In this document: positions 8,865 through 16,399 of the stretch, in pieces
Layout of the letters: each line of letters opens with the position of its first letter
How positions within the stretch are numbered: the stretch's first letter is position 1
From: Paracoccaceae bacterium
GTDB taxonomy: Bacteria > Pseudomonadota > Alphaproteobacteria > Rhodobacterales > Rhodobacteraceae
Length of the DNA: 64,000 bases
Direction of reading: 5' to 3'
Assembly: GCA_013003075.1 (NCBI GenBank)
Contig: JABDLJ010000023.1
Coordinates: 88,408-152,407, forward strand
The notes under the pieces: model-generated
The model's database searches: none
Seen by the model: only the letters and a program-made list of their open reading frames with translations
What the model was told of the DNA's origin: nothing
Made by a program: the position numbers and the translations under genes

Positions 8865-10481
8865 CTAGACACGCGCAACACCGCCATAGGAGATCCCCGA
8901 CAGATCGGCCATGTCGCGCTTCCACGTGGTCAGATCGCCGGCGTTGAATTGCGACAGGTGGCTGTGGCCGCAGGCCCGCGCCATCACCTGCATCAGCTCG
9001 ACACTGGCCTCGAAGAAATTCGCCAGTTGCCGCGCGGATTTCTCGACCACGAGGCGGCTGACGAGATGTGGCTTCTGCGAAGCGATCCCAACCGGGCAGT
9101 TGTTGGTATGGCAAGCGCGCATCGCGATACAGCCAATCGCCTGCATCGCGGCGTTGGACACCGCCGCCGCATCGGCGCCCAGCGCCATCGCCTTGATGAA
9201 ATCGGCAGGCTTGCGCAGGCCGCCGGTGATCACCAGCGTGATGTCCTTGCGGCCGCTGAGATCGAGATGCCGGCGCGCACGCGCCAGCGCCGGAATGGTC
9301 GGCACCGAGATGTTATCGCGGAAGATGATCGGCGCCGCGCCGGTGCCGCCGCCACGCCCGTCCAGGATGACGTAGTCCACACCGACCTCCAGCGCCGCAT
9401 CGATATCCTTTTCGATATGCTGCGCCGACAGCTTGTAGCCAATCGGAATACCGCCGGTGCGGTCGCGCACCTCATCGGCGAACTCCTTGATCTGCGACGG
9501 TTCGGTCCAATCGGGAAAGCGCGGCGGCGAAACGGCCGGCTCGCCCTCGTCCAGCCCGCGCACCTCGGCGATCTTGCCTTTCACCTTGTTGCCCGGCAGA
9601 TGCCCGCCGGTGCCGGTCTTGGCGCCTTGCCCGCCCTTGAAGTGAAACGCCTGAACCTTGGCCACCTTGTCCCAGGTGAAGCCAAACCGGCCCGAGGCAA
9701 GTTCGTAGAAGTACCGGCTGTTGGCCTCTTGCTCTTCGGGCAGCATGCCGCCCTCGCCTGAACAGATGCCGGTTCCGGCCAGCTCTGCCCCGCGCGCCAA
9801 GGCCACCTTGGCCGGCTCGGAAAGCGCGCCGAACGACATGTCCGATACAAAAAGCGGGATCTTCAGCCGCAGCGGCTTTTGCGCATTGGGGCCGATCACG
9901 ACCTCGGTCCCGACCGGGTCGTTGTCCAGAAGCGGCGCCTTGTGCAGCTGTGCGGTCAGAAGCTGGATGTCATCCCATGTGGGCAACTGGTCGCGCGGCA
10001 CGCCCATGCTCTCGACCTTGCCGTGATGGCCGGTCTTGGACAGCCCGTCCTTTGCGTATCCTCGGATCAGGCCGTTGTTGGGCTCTTCATCGGTGCCGTG
10101 CGAGGTGTCGGCATAAAGGCCAAGATAGGCATCGCGATTGAACGGCTGGGGTTTGTCGTGCGCCCAGGCGTTGATCTCGTCTTCGTCGACCAGAACCTCG
10201 CCATCTTCGATCCAGGATGAGAATTTCGGCAGCGCCTCGTCATTGGCGTATGCCGAGACGCCGCTGTCCAGCCGGTAATCCCAATAGTGCACGCCGCACA
10301 TCAGATTGTCGCCGCTGACGAACCCGTCCGACATCAGCGCGCCTCGGTGCAGGCATCGGCCGTAGAAAACCGACACGTTTTCGTCAAACCGAACGACCAC
10401 CAGATCGACCTCACCGACGAGTGCGTAGGCCGGCGCACGATCCTCAAGTTCGCTCAGTTTTGCCACGCTGGTCTTTTTCAT
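8865..10481 (-). CDS. Rieske-domain / FMN-binding glutamate synthase-family fusion protein
   Basis: A 538-residue two-domain protein. Residues 1-105 form a Rieske [2Fe-2S] domain with the ligand pairs C43-x-H45 and C62-x2-H65 (RCLHRG and CGVHYWDY). Residues from about 140 onward match the central FMN domain of glutamate synthase: DMSFGALS, GEGGMLPEE, the KGGQGAKTGTGGHLPG loop, DGRGGGTGAAP and the cluster-type CHTNNCPVGIA near the end. It lacks the N-terminal glutaminase domain, so it is not a complete GltB. The natural electron donor and substrate are unknown. ATG at 10481 follows GGGAGGACGAGCGAC; the frame stays open upstream but without similarity. Confidence 0.87.
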   Translation of the reverse strand: MKKTSVAKLSELEDRAPAYALVGEVDLVVVRFDENVSVFYGRCLHRGALMSDGFVSGDNLMCGVHYWDYRLDSGVSAYANDEALPKFSSWIEDGEVLVDEDEINAWAHDKPQPFNRDAYLGLYADTSHGTDEEPNNGLIRGYAKDGLSKTGHHGKVESMGVPRDQLPTWDDIQLLTAQLHKAPLLDNDPVGTEVVIGPNAQKPLRLKIPLFVSDMSFGALSEPAKVALARGAELAGTGICSGEGGMLPEEQEANSRYFYELASGRFGFTWDKVAKVQAFHFKGGQGAKTGTGGHLPGNKVKGKIAEVRGLDEGEPAVSPPRFPDWTEPSQIKEFADEVRDRTGGIPIGYKLSAQHIEKDIDAALEVGVDYVILDGRGGGTGAAPIIFRDNISVPTIPALARARRHLDLSGRKDITLVITGGLRKPADFIKAMALGADAAAVSNAAMQAIGCIAMRACHTNNCPVGIASQKPHLVSRLVVEKSARQLANFFEASVELMQVMARACGHSHLSQFNAGDLTTWKRDMADLSGISYGGVARV

Positions 10482-10874
10482 GTCGCTCGTCCTCCCGCGC
10501 TGATCTTTCGCGGCATGCGCCACGATGCATCGGGCCAGCCTAACCGGTCGCTGCGGCTTGTCCAAGCGCGCAGTGCGTACGCTGAAATCAGGGGCAAAAG
10601 GTTGGGTCCAGATCAAGGCGCCGCGCTGCGCGCAGCGCCTTTGGACAAGACAGATTCGCCTCGGTTTTCGCCCGTATATCAGGACGTTCGAGAAAATCGG
10701 CAACCCAAGCACGGGTCTGCGTCAAGCCACACTGATGAGGTACCCCGCATGCGTTGGCTCATAGGCGGTACTGTGGGCGAGGGACTATTCCAACCGCATC
10801 GCATTTGAGACGCTGCAGGGGTTAGCCGCTGCCCCGGGAAACGCCGTGGAACGGCCTCTGTTGGGAGATTTCGA
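10482..10874. other. 393-base intergenic region upstream of the accessory operon
   Basis: No convincing gene is seen. It must hold the promoters of two divergent units: the Rieske/glutamate-synthase gene to the left and the unknown operon starting at 10875. A GC-rich hairpin is present with arms AAGGCGC (10615-10621) and GCGCCTT (10635-10641); it has no T-tract, so it is not a clear terminator. A short frame encoding MRWLIGGTVGEGLFQPHRI (10749-10808) has no supporting ribosome-binding site. The start at 10875 is preceded by GGGAG at a normal distance. Confidence 0.5.
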
Positions 10875-11762
10875 ATGGATGATGCACTGGACATCGACGA
10901 ATATGATCTGGCTGACGATGTTGGCTTCGATCTCATGGGCGATGACGATTTCGACGACGGCTACGAGATGTATTCGGATGTCGAAGACCTCTACGCCGAC
11001 GACTTCGACGCGATGGGGTTCGACGATATCGATGCCGACGGCTTCGACATGCTCGATTCCATCGACGAATGGGGATTTCTGAAAAAGATCTGGCGCGGCG
11101 TGAAGAAGGTTGCCAAGAAAGTCGCCCCGATCGCCAAGAAACTGGCCCCCTGGGCCGGCCGGGCAATCGGCATGGCACTGGGCGGACCGGCTGGCGCTGC
11201 GATCGGCGGCAAGCTGGGCGGTTTTGTCGGCAACCTTGAAGAAGATGGTTATTCCGACGAGTTCGACGGCTACGATGACGGCGCCGACACCATCGACGAG
11301 ATGGACGCCGAAGATTTCTACACGGTCGACAGCTTGGACGAGGAAGCCGCAGAGGCGATGGCGCATGTCGCGTCGAAGACGAAGAAGCCGTCCGAGGCAG
11401 GCGCGCTTGCCGCTGCATCGGCGGCCTCGCTTGCGTCGAAGGCTCCGGCCAGGGTGAAAGCCGTGATGCCGGTTGTTAGCGCCGCGTCGAGCAACGTCGC
11501 CCAGGTGATGACCAAGGCGCCGAATGCGGACATTCTGAAAAAGACGCTGCCGACGATCCAGAAGAAGACCATCGCGACGCTGACCAAGAAGGCTGCCAAG
11601 GGCAAGCCGGTCACGGCAGCCACTGCCAAGCGCGTGATGGCCAAGCATACGGCCAAGGTCCTGAATTCTTCGAGCCAAATCGCCAAGGCGATTGCAAAGA
11701 ACGAGACCAAGCGCCGGTCGCTGAACAAAAAAGCGGTGATGCGGGCCGAACGCTACGCATAA
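10875..11762 (+). CDS. Polyampholyte protein A: acidic head, cationic amphipathic segment, Gly-rich segment, basic tail
   Basis: A 295-residue protein not matched to any family of known function. Residues 1-66 are extremely acidic with repeated D-D-x-aromatic units. They are followed abruptly by a cationic amphipathic stretch (68-91, with KKIWRGVKKVAKKVAP), then a glycine-zipper-like segment 103-119 (GGPAGAAIGGKLGG). Residues 122-162 are acidic again, and 168-295 are Lys/Ala-rich and strongly basic. Residues about 217-273 share a domain with the next gene product (TLPTIQKKT...GKPVTAATAKRV versus LAPLAMRRT...RRPVSPGTAMRI). There is no signal peptide. I recall hypothetical proteins in other bacteria with long E/F/G-rich repeats and a similar C-terminal block; this is memory, not a search. 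It is the first gene of a six-gene run. Confidence 0.75.
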   Translation: MDDALDIDEYDLADDVGFDLMGDDDFDDGYEMYSDVEDLYADDFDAMGFDDIDADGFDMLDSIDEWGFLKKIWRGVKKVAKKVAPIAKKLAPWAGRAIGMALGGPAGAAIGGKLGGFVGNLEEDGYSDEFDGYDDGADTIDEMDAEDFYTVDSLDEEAAEAMAHVASKTKKPSEAGALAAASAASLASKAPARVKAVMPVVSAASSNVAQVMTKAPNADILKKTLPTIQKKTIATLTKKAAKGKPVTAATAKRVMAKHTAKVLNSSSQIAKAIAKNETKRRSLNKKAVMRAERYA

Positions 11763-11833
11763 GACCGCACCGCCTGGGGCCGTGCGGCCCCCGGCCAACC
11801 CTTCCCACATGCTAGCGACAGGGAGCGCTTCCG

Positions 11834-12694
11834 ATGACCCTGCAATACTCTGATCTCTATGCACCCGACGAGATGGGCTACGAGGACGAATTCGACTACA
11901 GCCAAGATGATCTCGGCGACGAGTACGACGAGTTCGAAGGCGGCTTCGGTGATGACTTCGACCTCTTGGACGATATGCCCGACGACATCGATGACCTTGA
12001 CTGGAGCCGGCTTCTGAACACTGTCGCAACGGCAGGCGAAGCGGCCTATGGCAACTACGTCCCAAAGACCTGGTCGAAGAAGAACCGGGTCCTGGATTCG
12101 GTGCTGCGCGGCGCGCTTGGCGCGGTCAAGGGCGCCTCCAAAAGCTGGTACCAGGAAAGCGGCGACGATCCTTTCGAGCCGGAGTACGAGACCGCATCCA
12201 TCGACGCGATGGAAGAGATGACCGAAGACGCACTTGCCGCCTCGCCGGAGGAACGTGCGATGGCCGCAGACGAGATGGTGCGGCGCAGTTTCGGGATTGC
12301 CCGCGCCCCGGGCCGATTGCGGCCGATCATGGCGGTGCTGCGCCGGCGCGTCTATGCGCTGATGATGCGCGCGCGGCGCAATCCGCAAATGCGCAGCCTT
12401 GCGCGTCTTGCACCACTGGCGATGCGCCGGACCGCGGCGATCCTGGTGCGGATGACAATGGCGCGCCGGCCGGTGTCCCCCGGAACGGCGATGCGGATCT
12501 TCAATTCGATCCTCGCGCGGCTCGTACGCTCGCACCAGATGCGTGCGCGGGCGCTGAAGCTTGCCAAGCTGCGCGCGATGCGCAGCCGCAGGCGGTCCGG
12601 AGGTAATCGCCGCGCGGGATACCAGCCGCGCTACCCGGCAAGCTACAGCCGCCACCCCCGCCATATGCGCTACGGCGCAGGCTACGGCTACTGA
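11834..12694 (+). CDS. Polyampholyte protein B, paralogue of the preceding gene
   Basis: A 286-residue protein of unknown function built like its neighbour. It has an acidic Tyr/Asp/Glu-rich head (1-58), a middle region around W80 with alternating basic and hydrophobic residues (78-106), a second acidic stretch (110-150) and a strongly basic C-terminal half. Residues about 183-240 align with 218-273 of protein A, sharing the spaced pattern L-x-P-x3-(R/K)-(R/K)-T, then PV, then TA. Unlike A, its basic residues are almost all Arg, and it ends in an Arg/Tyr-rich tail (250-286, RYPASYSRHPRHMRYG). No signal peptide or transmembrane helix is seen. It lies 71 bases after A and 20 bases before the metallopeptidase gene. 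Confidence 0.72.
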   Translation: MTLQYSDLYAPDEMGYEDEFDYSQDDLGDEYDEFEGGFGDDFDLLDDMPDDIDDLDWSRLLNTVATAGEAAYGNYVPKTWSKKNRVLDSVLRGALGAVKGASKSWYQESGDDPFEPEYETASIDAMEEMTEDALAASPEERAMAADEMVRRSFGIARAPGRLRPIMAVLRRRVYALMMRARRNPQMRSLARLAPLAMRRTAAILVRMTMARRPVSPGTAMRIFNSILARLVRSHQMRARALKLAKLRAMRSRRRSGGNRRAGYQPRYPASYSRHPRHMRYGAGYGY

Positions 12695-12714
12695 CGCGCG
12701 GAAGGATGTGATCA

Positions 12715-14478
12715 ATGGCCAGAGCACGACAGCTTCGGATGCGGCGACGGGCAATGCCACAGCCCCGGATGCTGCGCCGGCCCGTGCAGAGGGCAAAGCT
12801 TTTGCGCCCGGCCCGCGCGCCAGTGCGGCCCGGGCCCGTGGGCCGGATTGCCCGCGTGCGACGGCGCCCGGTTGGCCGAAGCCGCCGGGCCGCGCTTCTC
12901 AGGCGGCGCGAGCTGGCCCGGCGGCGCGCCCGGATCGCCGCGCTGCGGCGCAGGGCGGCGGCCAAAAGGCTTGCCAGATCCCGCCGCAACCGGCTGCGCA
13001 GTTTCCGCTTCAAGCGGCCGGTGCGGCTTCGGTTGAAGCGCCCGCATTTGCGCCCCCGGCGGCGCCCGACGCGCGTAATCGTGACGTACCCCGGCCCGTA
13101 CTGGAAAGCGCCGCTGCCGGTCTGGACAGACGACGCACCCGAACCGCTTCCGACTACGCGCAAGCGCACGCCCGGTATCTACCGGACCGCACAAGGCCCG
13201 CTTCCCGCCACCCGGACGCCGACCCCGCAGCTGATCAAGCGCCGCTGGATCCGGGCGCAGGTTGTCAACGCGCGCCGGCATCTGGGTCGGCTGACAGCCT
13301 TCAAGCGCGAGGATTACGGCACCGGGCTGGCCCGCCCAAAGGAGGCCAATGTCCAGGCGGCCAACGCCCTTTTGAACCGCGAGCGCGCAAAACAGATGAA
13401 GCTGGTACGCGCCTTGGGCGCGGCCGCGCAGAGGGCGGAGGGGCGGCTCGATACACCGGCGCTAAGCCGCTTCGCCCGTCTCAAGGACAAGGTTGCGCTC
13501 GGCACGCGGCAAACCGAGGCGATCTGGCATTTCTACGACGATCTTTTCGGCCAGCGGCGCGGCGCGCTTGCCGACCAACTTGCCGCGATGGACCGCATTG
13601 CACTCGATTGCTACCAGACCTGCTACATGGGGCTGGGGCGGGCGCGGTCGCTTCCGACGCCGCCGCCCTTCGCATTCATGGAAGCGGCCAGCCCCGCCAC
13701 CTATCGCCGGGGCGTAGTCGTGCCGAAACTTGCGCGCCGCGAGAACCCGTTTCCGCTGGTGCGCTTGCCGTTTCACCGCCTGATGAACCCCTGGTCGCTG
13801 GGAGCGGTGCCGCACGAGATCGGTCACAACCTGCATGCCGATCTAAAGCTTTGGTCGGTGACCCCGCAACTGATCCGCCAACGGCTTGCGCAGGCCGGCC
13901 GGCCTGCCCCCGCGCAGGCGACATGGGCGCGCTGGCACAAGGAAATCTATGCCGATCTGATCGGTGTGCTTCTGATTGGCCCTTACTACATCGAAAGCCT
14001 TCTCGACGTGATCGCGAAATCGCCGGCGCGCGTCGCGCGCTTCAGATCGAAAGGCGTGCACCCGGTGTCCTACCTGCGGCCGCACATTTCGACCGAGCTT
14101 TTGCGCCGCATCGGGTTCCAGCGCCGGGCCGCCGCCTACGATGCGGGATGGCGGCGGATCTATCCCGCCGGCGTGGACAAGGCGCTGCCCGGCTGGCTTC
14201 GCGACGGATTTCGCGGCACCGCCGCCGCGGTTGTCGATGTGCTATGCTTCAAGCCGATGTCGGCCTATGGCGGCAAGTCGCTGTCGCAGGTCGTGCGGTT
14301 TCGCCCGCAGGACATGACGACGGTGCGCGAAGCCGCCGAGCGGCTGGCAAGCGGTACCAACCCGGGCATCGCGCCAGAGCGCTTTTTCATCTGCGCAGCC
14401 CGCGAGGCGCTGGACCGGCGGCTTGCCCCACCCGAACAGATCACGCGCAATTTCTACACCGCGCTCACAGGACGTTAG
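12715..14478 (+). CDS. Arg-rich zinc metallopeptidase (gluzincin-like, HEIGH...E)
   Basis: A 587-residue protein. The first 120 residues contain about 47 arginines and no acidic residue except one Glu, so this is a highly basic, probably disordered or nucleic-acid/polyanion-binding arm. The rest carries the zinc motif HEIGH (H367, E368, H371) and, 39 residues later, KEIYADLIG with Glu410 and Asp414, which resembles the third ligand region of gluzincins (thermolysin type E-x3-D). A peptidase role is therefore predicted but the exact family is not recognised. ATG at 12715 follows GGAAGGATG at good spacing. A longer open frame on the same strand (12561-14753) lacks these motifs and is a shadow. 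Next gene starts 3 bases after the stop. Confidence 0.78.
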   Translation: MARARQLRMRRRAMPQPRMLRRPVQRAKLLRPARAPVRPGPVGRIARVRRRPVGRSRRAALLRRRELARRRARIAALRRRAAAKRLARSRRNRLRSFRFKRPVRLRLKRPHLRPRRRPTRVIVTYPGPYWKAPLPVWTDDAPEPLPTTRKRTPGIYRTAQGPLPATRTPTPQLIKRRWIRAQVVNARRHLGRLTAFKREDYGTGLARPKEANVQAANALLNRERAKQMKLVRALGAAAQRAEGRLDTPALSRFARLKDKVALGTRQTEAIWHFYDDLFGQRRGALADQLAAMDRIALDCYQTCYMGLGRARSLPTPPPFAFMEAASPATYRRGVVVPKLARRENPFPLVRLPFHRLMNPWSLGAVPHEIGHNLHADLKLWSVTPQLIRQRLAQAGRPAPAQATWARWHKEIYADLIGVLLIGPYYIESLLDVIAKSPARVARFRSKGVHPVSYLRPHISTELLRRIGFQRRAAAYDAGWRRIYPAGVDKALPGWLRDGFRGTAAAVVDVLCFKPMSAYGGKSLSQVVRFRPQDMTTVREAAERLASGTNPGIAPERFFICAAREALDRRLAPPEQITRNFYTALTGR

Positions 14479-14481
14479 GCT

Positions 14482-16356
14482 ATGGCAGAATTCGACCACG
14501 ATATCGTCATTCAGATCGCCAAGGCGGGTCAGCAACTTATGCGCACGCTGACATCCTATCGCGGCTTCATTCAGCGCACGGTAAAGCGCCACGAAGAAAG
14601 CGGCGGCGGCGACCAGATGGACTATGCTGTGGCCGTGCTGCACCGCGAACTGGAATGGCTCGACCCGGTGCTCGACGGGCCCTTCGCGTTCGATGCGCTT
14701 GGCTCTGGAAATATGACGCGCGCCGATGTGGTCGCCTTGTCCCGATTTTCTGAAATGCTGGGCGATCTGGCCCAGCACTATGCCGAAGACAGCAACCACC
14801 AAACGCAGATGCGCGAGGCGCTGCAGGCCACGGCATTCCTGTGGCAAAGCGAGCGCGACCGGATCAAGAATGTGCGATCCCGGATCGCGGGCGAAGTCGA
14901 AATGGTCAGCGCGCTTGCGGGCCGGCTGGCGCCGGCGGAGCAGGGTCCAGTGCGTGCACCCGCTGGCAGAACCCCTGCAAGCCCGCCGCCCGGCGGCTCG
15001 GGCGGCAATATTTCCGGAGGAGGATACTCAATGCCCCAGGATGACAACGGCAAAAATGGCGCGTCCGATCTGGACGGCGTCGTCGATGCAATCTCGCGCT
15101 TGCAGGGTACGCATGGCACTGCTGCGGGCGCGGCCGGAGCGTCGAGCTACAACGCCTTTGCCAGCGCGCTCGACCAGCGGATCAACCTGACGCTTGGCAT
15201 GCCAAGCTTGTCCAGCGACAGCGCCCGCGCGCTGGATGCCGATGTCTTGGTCGGCAAGCTGTTCGAGGGTCTGTCGCGCACAGTTGCAGAAGACGAGATC
15301 GGCGGCGTAAGGACCTACTCGGTCAACCCGCTGCGCGCCAGATCGGCGGGCTTCGAAGGCGAAGGCCTTGCACTTGGCGCGCAAGCGGTGACCGCGGCGT
15401 CGATCCGGAACCTCAAGGAGCCGATCCTTGCCAATCTCTACCGGCTCACCTCGGAAACCGTGATCGGAGAGCAGGACGAGGCCGAGGATCTGCGGATCGC
15501 GATTTCCGACGGGCTGGACAAGCTGATCGCCGAGGCAAACTCGGAAAGCGGGATATACCTTGACTGGGCCATCGAAATCCTCGTTCAGGTCACGATCGAT
15601 CTTTTCCGGCTGGCGGCGCTTTACGATATCCTCGACAGTGAATCGCTGCCCCGTGATCTGCACGGGTTTGCCTTCGCATTCCTCGTTCAGAATGAGCCGG
15701 ACGCGCTGCTGCGCTTCTTCGAGCCTGCGGTCGACCGCATCCTGCGCGAGCCGGATATCGGTATCCTGACGGCCGAGGCCAATGACCGGGCGTTCTTCGC
15801 GATCGTTTCGTCCCTGATCACAGCGACCCGGCTACTGACCATCGATCCCGTCGAGCTTGGTCCGCTCTTGGGCCGGATCCGCGTCATAAACGACACGATG
15901 CCGGCCAGCGTGATCGCCGCGCGCAACGCGCTTGCAGCGGCGGGCGTGTCAGAGGCGGACCAGGCGGTGGCCTATTCCAAAATGGAGATCGACCGCCAGA
16001 AGTTCAGAGGCATGCTGGGCGACCGCGAAATTCGCGGCGAGATCCTGGAATACACCGGAGGCGGCATCAGCCTTCGCCGGCTTCTGGCTTGGATCGAGAA
16101 CGAATGCCTGACCTCGCGACCGATGTTCCTGCGCGAAGACTTCAGCGTGCGCGACCTTGAACGGCTAAAAGCCGCACGTGTCCGGCAATTGCAGGCGCTG
16201 GAGCGGATCAACGACAAGAGCTTCGTGATGATCAACGCCAACAACTACGCCCTCGGGCGTCGCCACCTTAATGAAATCACTGATCACCTCAGGACCATGG
16301 TGGACCTGATGGAGGTGCTTTCGGCAAAGGCCACCCAAGACGAACGGGACGACTGA
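14482..16356 (+). CDS. Large protein of unknown function (accessory operon)
   Basis: A 624-residue soluble protein of unrecognised family. Residues 1-150 are mostly helical. They are followed by a Pro/Gly/Ala linker (about 155-183, including PPPGGSGGN) and a large helical C-terminal region rich in leucine (LTSETVIGEQDEAEDL, LAWIENECLTSRPMF, RLKAARVRQLQALERI). No catalytic motif, signal peptide or membrane helix was seen. The start follows the metallopeptidase stop by three bases, so translation is probably coupled. An excellent internal ribosome-binding site precedes Met184 at 15031, so a shorter 441-residue form may also be made. The gene sits between the metallopeptidase and another unknown gene in the same run. 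Confidence 0.72.
   Translation: MAEFDHDIVIQIAKAGQQLMRTLTSYRGFIQRTVKRHEESGGGDQMDYAVAVLHRELEWLDPVLDGPFAFDALGSGNMTRADVVALSRFSEMLGDLAQHYAEDSNHQTQMREALQATAFLWQSERDRIKNVRSRIAGEVEMVSALAGRLAPAEQGPVRAPAGRTPASPPPGGSGGNISGGGYSMPQDDNGKNGASDLDGVVDAISRLQGTHGTAAGAAGASSYNAFASALDQRINLTLGMPSLSSDSARALDADVLVGKLFEGLSRTVAEDEIGGVRTYSVNPLRARSAGFEGEGLALGAQAVTAASIRNLKEPILANLYRLTSETVIGEQDEAEDLRIAISDGLDKLIAEANSESGIYLDWAIEILVQVTIDLFRLAALYDILDSESLPRDLHGFAFAFLVQNEPDALLRFFEPAVDRILREPDIGILTAEANDRAFFAIVSSLITATRLLTIDPVELGPLLGRIRVINDTMPASVIAARNALAAAGVSEADQAVAYSKMEIDRQKFRGMLGDREIRGEILEYTGGGISLRRLLAWIENECLTSRPMFLREDFSVRDLERLKAARVRQLQALERINDKSFVMINANNYALGRRHLNEITDHLRTMVDLMEVLSAKATQDERDD
15016..15033 (+). promoter_or_regulatory. 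Strong internal ribosome-binding site and in-frame ATG inside the 624-residue gene
   Basis: GGAGGAGGA (15016-15024) is followed after six bases by ATG (15031), in the same reading frame as the host gene. It lies exactly at the end of the Gly/Pro linker, where a new domain starts with MPQDDNGKNG. This is a better start signal than the one at 14482. Either two proteins are made from one frame, or two ancestral genes have fused in frame. Glycine codons in the linker could also create the motif by chance. Confidence 0.5.
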
Positions 16357-16399
16357 CCCCGGAAACAGACGCTGGCCGTCGATGTAGAGGAGAACGAAG

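Noticed and set aside
10615..10641. GC-rich hairpin in the region before the accessory operon as a terminator
   Set aside because: There is no T-tract on either strand, and both flanking genes start, not end, near this region.
12561..14753. A 730-codon open frame on the plus strand across the metallopeptidase gene
   Set aside because: It has no motif, no sensible start, and is very rich in Arg/Ala/Pro from GC-rich out-of-phase reading. The 12715-14478 frame holds the HEIGH and KEIYAD motifs and is preceded by GGAAGG.
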